From Pyrinomonadaceae bacterium (GTDB lineage: Bacteria > Acidobacteriota > Blastocatellia > Pyrinomonadales > Pyrinomonadaceae), in contig JAGOBH010000004.1 in assembly GCA_017983495.1 (NCBI GenBank), forward strand, positions 247,734-311,733: a stretch of 64,000 bases of DNA, given 5' to 3'. Positions 46,129 through 54,356 of this stretch are shown here, piece after piece. Under the pieces are notes generated by a model. The model was not told the origin of the DNA, searched no databases, and saw only the letters and a program-made list of their open reading frames with translations. Numbering within the stretch: the stretch's first letter is position 1; each line of letters begins with the position of its first letter. The translations under genes and the position numbers were made by a program.

Positions 46129-48939
46129 TTGTATCGAGTAAAAGTTTGCGTGCTGGCGGTGGCTCTGCTGCTGGGACTGGTTGCTATTTTTGTCGAGCCC
46201 GCGTCCGAGCGGGTCAGCGGCCGGAACAGCTTCGTCGATCTGGCGTCGCCGACTGAACTGACGGCAACCGATTCGGTCTACGCGACAAAGGTCGGGCTGC
46301 ACTGGGAGCCCGTGCCTTATGCGACCGTCTATCGCATTTTCAGAGCGACGACGAACGACCCGCAGACGGCCACCTCGGTCGGCACGACGCCGGCAAACTA
46401 CTATTTCGACGCGGCCGCGACCGCCGCACAGCAGTATTACTATTGGGTCCGTGCGGAGAACGCAGAGACGGTCAGCCCGCTGAGTTCATCGGACGCGGGA
46501 ATGAGGGCGGTCGGCAACAATTCGCCGGGAGCACCGTTTCCGCCGCTCGAGCCGCCGATAGTTCCCGGCGGAAACCCGATCACGGCGGCAAAGGCATATC
46601 TTGGCAAGACGCTTTTCTGGGACGAGCAGCTTTCGTCGACCAAGACCGTCTCGTGCGGCACCTGTCACCGGCCGGCGGCGGGCGGTTCGGACCCGCGAAC
46701 CGGAACGGCGACGCGGCATCCGGGGCCGGACAATGCGTTCAATACGGCCGACGATATTTTTGGCTCGCCGGGCGTTATAAACAATAGCGCCGCCGGGGCC
46801 TATTCGCCGGTGTCGTATTTCGGCATGGGGCTGCAGGTGACCAACCGCAAATCGCCCTCGTATCTGAACGCCGGATACACGACCGACGGTATATTTTGGG
46901 ATGGCCGTGCGTTCGACACGTTTCGCGACCCGATAACGAACTCGGTACTGTTGTCGAGTTTTGGAGGGCTCGAGAGCCAGTCCGTTTTTCCGCCGATGTC
47001 GACCGCAGAAATGGGGCATGTCGGCCGCGACTGGCCCGCGATCGTCGATCGGATCAGCAACTCAAAGCCGCTTGCACTGGCTCACGACGTCCCCTCGGGT
47101 CTCGCTAATTGGCTATCGGGCCGTACGTATTCGCAGCTTTTCGAAGAGGCGTTCGGCACGCCCGGCGTCACACCGGCCCGCATTGCGATGGCGATAGCGA
47201 CGCACGAACGAACTCTATTTTCGGATCAAACGCCGCTCGACCGCTGGTCGGCCCAGCTCGAGCCGCTGACCACGCAGGAGGAGCAAGGCCGCACGATATT
47301 TATCGCCCAGCAATGCACATTTTGCCACGGCGGAGCTCTGCTGAGCAACACTTCGTATCAGAATGTCGGCGTGCGTCCGGTGACCGACGATCCGGGCCGC
47401 GGAGCCCTCACAGGTGTCCCGGCGGACATCGGGCGATTCAAAACGCCGCCGCTCAGAAATCTCGAGCTAAAGGGCAATTACTTTCATAACGGGGTAACCC
47501 CAACGGTTGAGGCGGTCGTCGAATTTTATAACCGCGGCGGCGATTTCCCTGCTCCGAACGTCGATACCCGCGTTCGCCCGCTCAACCTGTCGGTCGCACA
47601 GCGTGCATCGCTCGTCGCTTTTCTCAAGCGGCCGCTGACCGACCAGCGTGTCGCACAGGAATTGCCGCCGTTCGACCGGCCAAAGCTGTTTACTGAATCG
47701 AATTTCGTGCCGACCGTAACGGGAACGGGACGCGTCGGCACGGCGGGCGTTGCTCCGAACGCCATCGCTCTTGAGCCGCCGATCTCCGGCAACCCTAGTT
47801 TTGCTATCGCGGTTTCGCAGACCGTCGGCGGAGCATCCGCCGTGCTTGTGATCGACTCGGCCGATCCGGGCGTCGGGACGACGATACCGTCCGGCGGATC
47901 GTTCGCTCGTGTGCAGACGACTCTCTCGGGCGGCGGCGTTGAGAACGGGTACGGCACCGCAGTGCTGTCGATCCCTAATAACCCTTCGCTCGTCGGACGG
48001 ACATTTTACGGCCGTTGGTACGTCACCGACGCCGGGGCGGCGAACGGATTTTCGGTGTCGCGGCTGATCACATTTACGATATTTGGCGGCGGCGGCGGCC
48101 GTGCTCCGTTCGATTTTGACGGCGACGGCAAGACCGACCTGTCGATATATCGCCCGGCGGTCGGCGAATGGTGGTACGAGCGTTCGTCGAACGGCGGCAA
48201 TTTTGCGGCCCAGTTCGGCAGCTCGACCGACACGACGGTCGCGGCCGATCATACGGGCGACGGCCGTGTGGACATCGCGTTTTGGCGGCCCTCGACCGGC
48301 ACGTGGTTCGTGCTGCGGAGTGAGGACATGTCGTTTTACGCATTTCCGTTCGGCTCGAGCTCGGACGTGACCGTGCCGGCAGATTACGACGGCGACGGCA
48401 AAGCGGACGCCGCGGTGTTCCGGCCGGCGACAAACACCTGGTACATCCAGCGTTCGACGGGCGGCACCGACATCGTCGCGTTTGGCGGCACCGGCGATAA
48501 GACCGTTCCGGCTGATTACGACGGCGACGGAAAAGCGGATATCGCGATCTTCCGCCCCAACGGTGCATCTGGCACCGAATGGTGGATCCGCCGCAGCTCG
48601 AACGGCTCGGTCTACGCACTGGCATTCGGTGTATCGGGAGACAAGCCGGTCCAGGGCGATTTCACCGGCGACGGCAAGGCGGATGTGGCTTTTTGGCGGC
48701 CGGCCAGCGGCAATTGGTTCATCCTGCGGAGCGAAGATCTCTCGTTCTACTCATTCCCATTCGGTGCGGCCGGCGACCTGCCCGTGGCTGGCGACTACGA
48801 CGGCGACGGCAAATTCGACGCGGGCGTATTCCGCCCGTCGAACGCGACATGGTTCGTCCAACGCTCGACCGCCGGAACCCTGATCAGACAGTTCGGCACC
48901 ACCGGCGACCTGCCGCTGCCTAATTCGTACGTGCGTTAA
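46129..48939 (+). CDS. Exported diheme cytochrome c peroxidase with Fn3 and FG-GAP domains
   Basis: 936 residues from the TTG at 46129 (GGGAG nine bases upstream); a TTG at 46081 would add 16 residues. Signal peptide RVKVCVLAVALLLGLVAIF. Residues ~40-125 are Fn3-like (PTELTATDSVYATKVGLHWEP). Residues ~150-540 are a CcpA/MauG-type domain with heme motifs CGTCH (~176-180) and CTFCH (~396-400) and a conserved KTPPLRNLELKGNYFHNG block. Residues ~660-936 are the six-blade FG-GAP module, end PLPNSYVR. Likely extracellular peroxide reduction or oxidation of a surface substrate; the fusion is unusual. Confidence 0.9.
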   Translation: MYRVKVCVLAVALLLGLVAIFVEPASERVSGRNSFVDLASPTELTATDSVYATKVGLHWEPVPYATVYRIFRATTNDPQTATSVGTTPANYYFDAAATAAQQYYYWVRAENAETVSPLSSSDAGMRAVGNNSPGAPFPPLEPPIVPGGNPITAAKAYLGKTLFWDEQLSSTKTVSCGTCHRPAAGGSDPRTGTATRHPGPDNAFNTADDIFGSPGVINNSAAGAYSPVSYFGMGLQVTNRKSPSYLNAGYTTDGIFWDGRAFDTFRDPITNSVLLSSFGGLESQSVFPPMSTAEMGHVGRDWPAIVDRISNSKPLALAHDVPSGLANWLSGRTYSQLFEEAFGTPGVTPARIAMAIATHERTLFSDQTPLDRWSAQLEPLTTQEEQGRTIFIAQQCTFCHGGALLSNTSYQNVGVRPVTDDPGRGALTGVPADIGRFKTPPLRNLELKGNYFHNGVTPTVEAVVEFYNRGGDFPAPNVDTRVRPLNLSVAQRASLVAFLKRPLTDQRVAQELPPFDRPKLFTESNFVPTVTGTGRVGTAGVAPNAIALEPPISGNPSFAIAVSQTVGGASAVLVIDSADPGVGTTIPSGGSFARVQTTLSGGGVENGYGTAVLSIPNNPSLVGRTFYGRWYVTDAGAANGFSVSRLITFTIFGGGGGRAPFDFDGDGKTDLSIYRPAVGEWWYERSSNGGNFAAQFGSSTDTTVAADHTGDGRVDIAFWRPSTGTWFVLRSEDMSFYAFPFGSSSDVTVPADYDGDGKADAAVFRPATNTWYIQRSTGGTDIVAFGGTGDKTVPADYDGDGKADIAIFRPNGASGTEWWIRRSSNGSVYALAFGVSGDKPVQGDFTGDGKADVAFWRPASGNWFILRSEDLSFYSFPFGAAGDLPVAGDYDGDGKFDAGVFRPSNATWFVQRSTAGTLIRQFGTTGDLPLPNSYVR

Positions 48940-48945
48940 TTGCCG

Positions 48946-49896
48946 TTACTTCTTGTTGCTCAACATCTCAAGCAGTGCTTTGGCATCTTCGTTTTGAGGG
49001 TTAATTTTCAGTGCTCTTTTGCAACTCTCAAGGGAAAGTGTAAATTTACCGAGGGCATACTGGTTCGCAGCGATTCCGTAAGTGATCTTATCGTCATTCG
49101 GACTAAGCTTATCGGCACTCTGGTAGTTATCAAGTGACTTTTGGTACTTTCCTAGATCGTAATATGTTGCTCCGAGATTGAAAAAGGCATCGACATACTT
49201 CGGGTTGAGTTTTACGGCTTGTTCCAGGTTGGAAAGAGCTTCGTCCGGCTTTCCAAGTTCAAACAGAGTGCCGGCAAGTTTGTAGGAAGAAACGTCTGGC
49301 TTTACTTTCTGTTTTAGGCACTCGGTAAACACCTCTGCCGCCCGATCATTCACGTCCAGGTCGTAGAGCCGTATTCCGAGATCAAAGAGATCGTTACCTT
49401 TCTTAGAATCCATGAATCTACGGAATGAGTCATTTGAGACCAAAGGTTTTGTTGGATCTGTATTGCCAACGTCCCATCCATCATACGTCGTCACCGAAAA
49501 TCGGGTTGCTAACGACCGAAGCTCCTCTTCTCGTTGAAGCAGTGAATCTGCGGAGTGAACTTCTACCTTTTCAACATGGAGCACAAAAACGCCGTCTTCG
49601 TTCTGTTCCAAACGGACCAGTGAATATTTCTGTTGGGTAAGATCCGCAGCGAGGAGTTCGAGCTTTGACTTATCTTTGTCGAAAAAGAAATATCCGTAAA
49701 GCAAAGGCTTATCGGTTTCGACGCCTTGAGCCTTCAAGCGGTCAAAGATCAAGTATGTTTGTTCCATCTTTTTCCCGTCAGCTTCCTTTTTGTCGTTCGA
49801 CACTGGGATTTTTTGTGCACAAGAGCTAACTGCGCAAACTAACGCAATCATTATGTAGAAGAAATAATACGTCGGCTTTCTAGTGATCGAGTTCAA
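48946..49896 (-). CDS. Lipoprotein with RraB-like domain and TPR repeats
   Basis: 316 residues. Signal peptide with a lipobox ending AVSSC (Cys26). Residues ~48-145 resemble RraB/DUF695-type domains (RLKAQGVETDKPLLYGYFFF; final TTYDGWDVG, matching the YDGW end of RraB). Residues ~165-310 are tetratricopeptide repeats (AAEVFTECLKQ, KPDEALSNLEQAVKLNPKYVDAFFNLGATYYDLGKY in pieces). RraB regulates RNase E in the cytoplasm, so an exported RraB-like fold probably has another job. Converges with the peroxidase gene, six bases apart. Confidence 0.75.
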   Translation of the reverse strand: MNSITRKPTYYFFYIMIALVCAVSSCAQKIPVSNDKKEADGKKMEQTYLIFDRLKAQGVETDKPLLYGYFFFDKDKSKLELLAADLTQQKYSLVRLEQNEDGVFVLHVEKVEVHSADSLLQREEELRSLATRFSVTTYDGWDVGNTDPTKPLVSNDSFRRFMDSKKGNDLFDLGIRLYDLDVNDRAAEVFTECLKQKVKPDVSSYKLAGTLFELGKPDEALSNLEQAVKLNPKYVDAFFNLGATYYDLGKYQKSLDNYQSADKLSPNDDKITYGIAANQYALGKFTLSLESCKRALKINPQNEDAKALLEMLSNKK

Positions 49897-49899
49897 GAT

Positions 49900-49983
49900 C
49901 TAACTCCTATAAAATGTATAGTCGATTTCTTGGAAAATATTATCGCGGGATTCGATCGCGGTGAGGAGGGCGATTTGGTCGGT
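49900..49983 (-). pseudogene. 3' fragment of a GH57 branching-enzyme gene
   Basis: In frame, 27 codons and a stop. ALLTAIESRDNIFQEID matches ALLTEIESRDNIFAEID at the end of the GH57 protein encoded at 50232-51947, and the DNA is also similar (TTATCGCGGGATTCGATC...). The rest of the gene is absent to the right, where the HicB-like gene begins. A remnant of a duplicated or replaced GH57 3' end. Confidence 0.75.
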
Positions 49984-50018
49984 AGAATGAACCACCCCGA
50001 CACCCAAAGCGGCAACTA

Positions 50019-50186
50019 CTAAGCCTCTCGACCGAACGTCTCAATGTGGAAATCGATCGCGGAACGTACATCGGCGAGGGCTTCTTCGTAGGTGTCACCC
50101 TGGCCGATTACGACGCCCTTTAATCCTAGAGGATACGAAACAAAACCATCGGAATGTCTTTCGATAACTAATTTTACAGAGTCCAT
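50019..50186 (-). CDS. HicB-like antitoxin, small and solo
   Basis: 55 residues. MDSVKLVIERHSDGFVSYPL followed by GVVIGQGDTYEEALADVRSA and IDFHIETFG is the partial RNase-H fold of HicB and HicB-like antitoxins, including the GxGxTYEEAL block. The DNA-binding ribbon-helix-helix of full HicB is missing, as in the shorter HicB-like family. No hicA toxin gene is adjacent on either side. It lies between a GH57 remnant and the intact GH57 gene, in an insertion-like position. Confidence 0.75.
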   Translation of the reverse strand: MDSVKLVIERHSDGFVSYPLGLKGVVIGQGDTYEEALADVRSAIDFHIETFGREA

Positions 50187-50231
50187 ACGGCGAATGTTAG
50201 CACAATTACCGAGACGGCAGAAAGAGTTTTT

Positions 50232-51947
50232 TTAGCTGCAATACACTCGAAAATCGATCTCGGCGAAGATGTTGTCGCGGGATTCGATCTCGGTTAGGAG
50301 TGCGAGTTGGTCGTCGGGCAAGCGGGCCGCTTGCGTTCCAGTCAGCATCTCGGCGAGCATGTTGAAGCGTTGGATGTGCGACTGGAAGCGGCGGGACGAG
50401 TATTCGACCGTCGTGCCCTGATAGATCTGAAACGCCCAGTCGGAGGATTGGGCGAGGAGTAGCTCGCGGGCCATCTGGTTTAAGATCCGTTCGGCCGGAA
50501 CGCGGGCGCCCTCGCCTGCATCGCCGGTTCCTCCGGCGAGATGCGGCTGATCATCCACGTTCAGTCCGGCCACCGAAGCGGCGTCCGTGCAGGCGAGGGC
50601 GCCTGTGTTCCCGGCAAAACGGTTCGCGTACTCGGTCATGCGGCGTTCGGCGTCGTGCTGGTACGGGTACATCCACGAGTTGCCTTCGTTGATCCAGACC
50701 TTGTAATAGCCGTTTTCGCCCCAGCTTGAGGCGGTCGGTTGCTGGACCTGGATGGGCAGGCCGGAATCGAGAAAATCGCCGGGGGTGATGCATTCGATCT
50801 CGTTTTGGTCGAAGTGTATCTTCTTAAAGAAAAAGTCGATAAACTGCGGCCCCTCAAACCACCAGTGGCCGTAAAGCTCTGCGTCGTATGGACTTACGAC
50901 CAGCGGCGGATGGCCCTCGAAGGTTTCGCGGAGCAGCTTTGCCTGCTTGATACGCTCGCCGATAAAGTGCGACGCGTTCTCGGCGGCCTTGTCGCGTGCG
51001 AGTGCGGGAAGGTACGGCCTCTTTTTATCCTGCGGCACGTCGCGGCCGGTGATGCGGTGATATTTCAGGCCAAGATGGCGCCTCGTGCCGTCGGCGTGCA
51101 GGTGCGGAGCGAGATAATCGAGCGGCGCGTCCCAGCCGATGTCGCGGTAAAATTCGCGGTAGAGGTCGTTGCCCGGATAGCCGATCTCGGCCGACCAGAC
51201 CTGCTGGCTGGTATCGACGTCGCGTGCGAAAACAGCGGTGCCGTTCGGGCAGACGACCGGAGCGTGAACGCCGTAACGCGGCCGCGGGTCGCCGTAAAGT
51301 ATTGCGTGGGTGTCACTTATGAAATACTCGATGCCAGCATCCTTGAGCAGCATCTCGACGCCCGGTTCGTATGCACACTCGGCGAGCCAGATGCCGCGGG
51401 GCTGACGGTGAAAGTGTTTTTTGTAATTTGCGACTGCGATCTGGACCTGTGCACGCCGCGATTCGATCGTCGAAATGAGCGGCATAAAGCCGTGCGTCGC
51501 GCAGCACGTGATGATCTCGATGACGCCCTCGTCCTGGAGTTCGCGAAAGGCGTTGATCAGGTTGCGGCCGTAACGGTCGTTCCAGAGGTGCAGCGACGAC
51601 GAGAGGTTGTCGACGTACATTTTGGCGACGTCGTAAAAGTCGGGCGACTCGGCTGATGTGCGTTCGAGTTCCTTGCGGGCAAGCTCAAGCAGATTTTCGA
51701 GATGGCGTGTGTAGCGTTCCTGCAGCAGCGGGTCGGCGAGCATCTCGCACAGCGGCGGCGAGACGTTCATTGCCAAACGCGGCTTCATCCCGCCCTCGTG
51801 CAGGCTCTGAAATATGAATATTAACGGTAGATAGACCTCGGTTATCGCCTCGTAGAGCCAATCTTCCTCAAGAAATTCGGGATATTCGGGGTGACGCACA
51901 AACGGCAGGTGCGCATGCAGAATGAGGCTGAAATAACCTGTTGGCAT
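50232..51947 (-). CDS. GH57 1,4-alpha-glucan branching enzyme-like protein
   Basis: 571 residues. GH57 blocks: FSLILHAHLPFVRHPEYPEF (start), CATHGFMPLI, nucleophile Glu in GIWLAECAYEPGVEML, and catalytic Asp region VVSPYDAELYGHWWFEGP. This fits the DUF1957-type GH57 branching enzymes. Residues ~445-485 (NTGALACTDAASVAG, then HLAGGTGDAGEGARVP) are a repeat insertion between MTEYANRF and ILNQMARELLLAQSSDW, blocks that are contiguous in relatives. It is followed upstream by a DUF4912 gene, a known partner family. Glycogen or alpha-glucan metabolism is likely. Confidence 0.88.
   Translation of the reverse strand: MPTGYFSLILHAHLPFVRHPEYPEFLEEDWLYEAITEVYLPLIFIFQSLHEGGMKPRLAMNVSPPLCEMLADPLLQERYTRHLENLLELARKELERTSAESPDFYDVAKMYVDNLSSSLHLWNDRYGRNLINAFRELQDEGVIEIITCCATHGFMPLISTIESRRAQVQIAVANYKKHFHRQPRGIWLAECAYEPGVEMLLKDAGIEYFISDTHAILYGDPRPRYGVHAPVVCPNGTAVFARDVDTSQQVWSAEIGYPGNDLYREFYRDIGWDAPLDYLAPHLHADGTRRHLGLKYHRITGRDVPQDKKRPYLPALARDKAAENASHFIGERIKQAKLLRETFEGHPPLVVSPYDAELYGHWWFEGPQFIDFFFKKIHFDQNEIECITPGDFLDSGLPIQVQQPTASSWGENGYYKVWINEGNSWMYPYQHDAERRMTEYANRFAGNTGALACTDAASVAGLNVDDQPHLAGGTGDAGEGARVPAERILNQMARELLLAQSSDWAFQIYQGTTVEYSSRRFQSHIQRFNMLAEMLTGTQAARLPDDQLALLTEIESRDNIFAEIDFRVYCS
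50505..50603. repeat. Palindromic element A inside the GH57 gene
   Basis: 99 bases. Perfect 16-base arms (50505-50520 and 50588-50603, GGCGCCCTCGCCTGCA) enclose CGCCGGTTCCTCCGGCG (50522-50538) and GCGGCGTCCGTG (50578-50589), the same core blocks as in the terminase copy at 40383-40513. The arm sequences differ between copies but each pair is exactly complementary. The GH57 frame stays open. Confidence 0.85.
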
Positions 51948-51959
51948 TAGGGGTATATT

Positions 51960-52027
51960 AAAACAGGATGGACAGGATTTACAGGATGACTTTTCAAAAT
52001 CCTGTTCATCCTGTAAATCCTGTTTGA
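51960..52027. repeat. ACAGGAT-unit inverted repeat between GH57 and DUF4912 genes
   Basis: Repeated heptamers ACAGGAT (AAACAGGATGGACAGGATTT...) on the left and their complement ATCCTGT on the right (to 52027) form a long imperfect hairpin of about 30 paired bases. Similar ACAGGATGAACAGGAT elements are widespread as dispersed repeats. May stabilise or end transcripts. Confidence 0.7.
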
Positions 52028-52039
52028 ATCAAACACAAA

Positions 52040-53344
52040 CTAACGCAATGAGTGCGAACTCACCGGGTTATAGCGCGGGGCGTATTTTGGGGTGATGGTT
52101 CGCGTTTTGAGCGTTTTCGGAAAATTTACGAGGCTTGCGCCAAAGACGGCTGAGCCGAAATGTTCTTCGGTAAACTCGGCCTCGTCGATGTCGAAATACT
52201 GTGTCAGGGCGTTCATCGCCTTGCCCGGTTCAAGGGCGGCGGCGTTTGCCTGAAGTATAGCGAACAGCTCGGGGCTGACCTTCCAGCGGATCTCCTCGAG
52301 CGTCAGGCCAGAGGCGAGCGCCATCATCGCAAATCGAATGTCCTCGGCGGCAATGCCTTGCGTTTGATCATCGATCGTGCCCATAAATCGTGAAAAGGCG
52401 ATATGCGTCGCATTTTCCGACGCTCGCTGGTCGTCACCGGCGACCGCGACGTCAAAGGCGTCACGCGTAAATCCAGCGACGTCGAGCACCTCGGCAAACT
52501 TTGCCGCCGAGACGGTCCAGTCCGATTCCGTCGCGGCACGCGTCGACGGGCTGCGGCGCGGCGTTGTGACGGAGTTTGAATAGAGCACGCGGAAATACGG
52601 ACGGTTCGGTGCGTAAAATCCGATCTCTGCCTGATATTCGCCCTCGGGGGCGACGTTAAACCACCAGTTGCCCTCGGCCTCGCATTGCTGGATGTCCTCG
52701 CGGCCGTTCTTTTTGTCGATCAGCTTGACCACGAGCGTGTAGCTGCCGAGGTCGTCGCCAAAAACATTGCGGAGCGTCGCCCACGGATTTTCACGCAGCG
52801 ACCAGTAGAGATAAAGCCGCGTCGGCGTCTGCATCTGCAGACGGGCACGATTTTCGCACTTCAGTTCGGGCAGCGTGACGTCGGCGAGAGCCTTGAATAC
52901 GGGCGAAAGCTCGACGGCCGGTTCGGCGGCGGCGATCTCGGGCGTGGCGTCAAGCGTCGTCGTTTTGACGGCCTTTTTCACTGTCTTGCGGGCTGGTTTT
53001 GCTGCTGCGGCCTTGACGGCTTTAACAGGCTTTTCAGCTTTGACGGCCTTTACCGTTTTCGCCGGTTTAGCCGTCTTCGCAACGCTCTTTTTGACCGGCG
53101 AAACGGCCTCGGCGATCTCGGCGAAGGGGTCAGCGACGATCTCTTTGGCCTTGGCTTTGACCGGTTTGGCAACCGCCGCGACCGGCTTATTCTCTGCCTT
53201 GGCTGCCTTTACCGTCCTTTTGACGGCAGGCTTCTTCGCCGGAGCGTCTTCGGCAATTGCCGCGAACGGTTCGGTCTCGATCACTTTATTTTCTACGGGA
53301 GCCTTCTTAGCCGCCCGCTTTTTCGATGTAACTGTAGTCTCCAT
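52040..53344 (-). CDS. DUF4912 protein with Lys/Ala-rich N-terminal tail
   Basis: 434 residues from the ATG at 53344 (METTVTSKKRAAKKAP). Residues ~1-140 are low-complexity, basic, rich in KPVKAVKAEK-type repeats, similar in style to histone H1-like tails. Residues ~170-275 match DUF4912, with LYLYWSLRENPWATLRNVFG and FYAPNRPYFRVLYSNSV. The C-terminal ~150 residues are helical. DUF4912 is usually encoded with GH57 glycan enzymes, as here 92 bases upstream. The tail suggests binding to DNA or polyanionic glycans, which is inference. Confidence 0.8.
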   Translation of the reverse strand: METTVTSKKRAAKKAPVENKVIETEPFAAIAEDAPAKKPAVKRTVKAAKAENKPVAAVAKPVKAKAKEIVADPFAEIAEAVSPVKKSVAKTAKPAKTVKAVKAEKPVKAVKAAAAKPARKTVKKAVKTTTLDATPEIAAAEPAVELSPVFKALADVTLPELKCENRARLQMQTPTRLYLYWSLRENPWATLRNVFGDDLGSYTLVVKLIDKKNGREDIQQCEAEGNWWFNVAPEGEYQAEIGFYAPNRPYFRVLYSNSVTTPRRSPSTRAATESDWTVSAAKFAEVLDVAGFTRDAFDVAVAGDDQRASENATHIAFSRFMGTIDDQTQGIAAEDIRFAMMALASGLTLEEIRWKVSPELFAILQANAAALEPGKAMNALTQYFDIDEAEFTEEHFGSAVFGASLVNFPKTLKTRTITPKYAPRYNPVSSHSLR

Positions 53345-53420
53345 AACAAAAAACCGCAATACTCAAGTATGCGGTCTTTCGTCAAAACTTACAAGTTTTA
53401 TTGATTTTAATGCCTTAAGG

Positions 53421-54218
53421 CTATAACGCGGGCGAGACGCTGCGGAGGCGGACCTCGATGCGGCCGAACTCGGTATCGATGCGTGAGCGGACAGGGATGC
53501 GGCGTTCATCGTCGGTAAACCAGATGATCATTCCACCCTTTTGTTCGATCAGGCGGTCGTGGCCGAAGATGAGCGGTTCGACGCGATAGCACCAGCGTCG
53601 GCCGATCGCCGATTTTTGCTGTTCGCGGGCCGTGACGCGAACCGGGATCGTGTAGACCAGGCCGGAATCGCTGATTCTCATTTCGAACGATCGGCCGACA
53701 GCGAGCGGCATCGAACGGATCGCGTAGATGCCCGAGATCATGTCATGAACCGGACCCTCGAGAGCCGAGGCGATGCGACGCGGCGGCCGATTGGGGTCCT
53801 TCGGGTCGGTCTCGGTGTAATTGACGCGTTTGTCTTCGTAATCAAAAGCGGCAATCCCGTTGCGTACACGTTCTTTCTGCACGTCGTGTTTGGTCGTTTT
53901 CAGAATTCGAAACGCTTCGCGGTCGATAAGCGATTCGTACTGCTGCAGAAAGCTGAACCGAAATAGCTTGAGCAGCGTGCCCTTCGACACCGCTTCGGTC
54001 TTGATCAGGAAGTTATCCGAATCCGCAGCCTTTTCGACCGCGAACTTAAGATCGGCGACAGAAATACCCTGGATGATCTTACTGACCTTGCCTTCGTATG
54101 TCAGCACTTCGCCAACTTCGAACGGACGCGAGCCCGGGCCGGCCAACTGAGCCGACGCGGCAACCGCCGCAACGGCCACGATCGCCGTCAAAAGAAAGGT
54201 TTTAAAAAAGGTACGCAT
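53421..54218 (-). CDS. Exported DUF3108 domain protein
   Basis: 265 residues from the ATG at 54218 (MRTFFKTFLLTAIVAVAAVAASA signal peptide). The remainder matches DUF3108: FEVGEVLTYEGKVSKIIQG near the start, then a beta-rich body with GPVHDMISGIYAIRSMPLAVGRSFEMRI and a final GGMIIWFTDDERRIPVR. Proteins of this family are periplasmic and of unknown function, sometimes linked to outer-membrane or polysaccharide assembly. A TATACTAT -10-like box lies at about 54250-54260. Downstream of the heptosyltransferase. Confidence 0.82.
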   Translation of the reverse strand: MRTFFKTFLLTAIVAVAAVAASAQLAGPGSRPFEVGEVLTYEGKVSKIIQGISVADLKFAVEKAADSDNFLIKTEAVSKGTLLKLFRFSFLQQYESLIDREAFRILKTTKHDVQKERVRNGIAAFDYEDKRVNYTETDPKDPNRPPRRIASALEGPVHDMISGIYAIRSMPLAVGRSFEMRISDSGLVYTIPVRVTAREQQKSAIGRRWCYRVEPLIFGHDRLIEQKGGMIIWFTDDERRIPVRSRIDTEFGRIEVRLRSVSPAL

Positions 54219-54356
54219 CGCTTTCGACAAAGTATTTACAACGTCTAAATAGTATAACCGAATTCACGATCTCACGCCGAACGTTCTCGGCGAGGGGTTC
54301 GACGCGATCGATCGAGAGTTGGATGCACGAAAACCGCAATGCGTTTGCGCTCCCGT

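Noticed and set aside
47467..48252. 261-codon minus-strand frame opposite the peroxidase gene
   Set aside because: Shadow frame; the opposite strand has heme motifs and Ca-loop blades.
50739..51656. 305-codon plus-strand frame antisense to the GH57 gene
   Set aside because: No start signals or recognisable domain; explained by codon-position bias of the real gene on the other strand.
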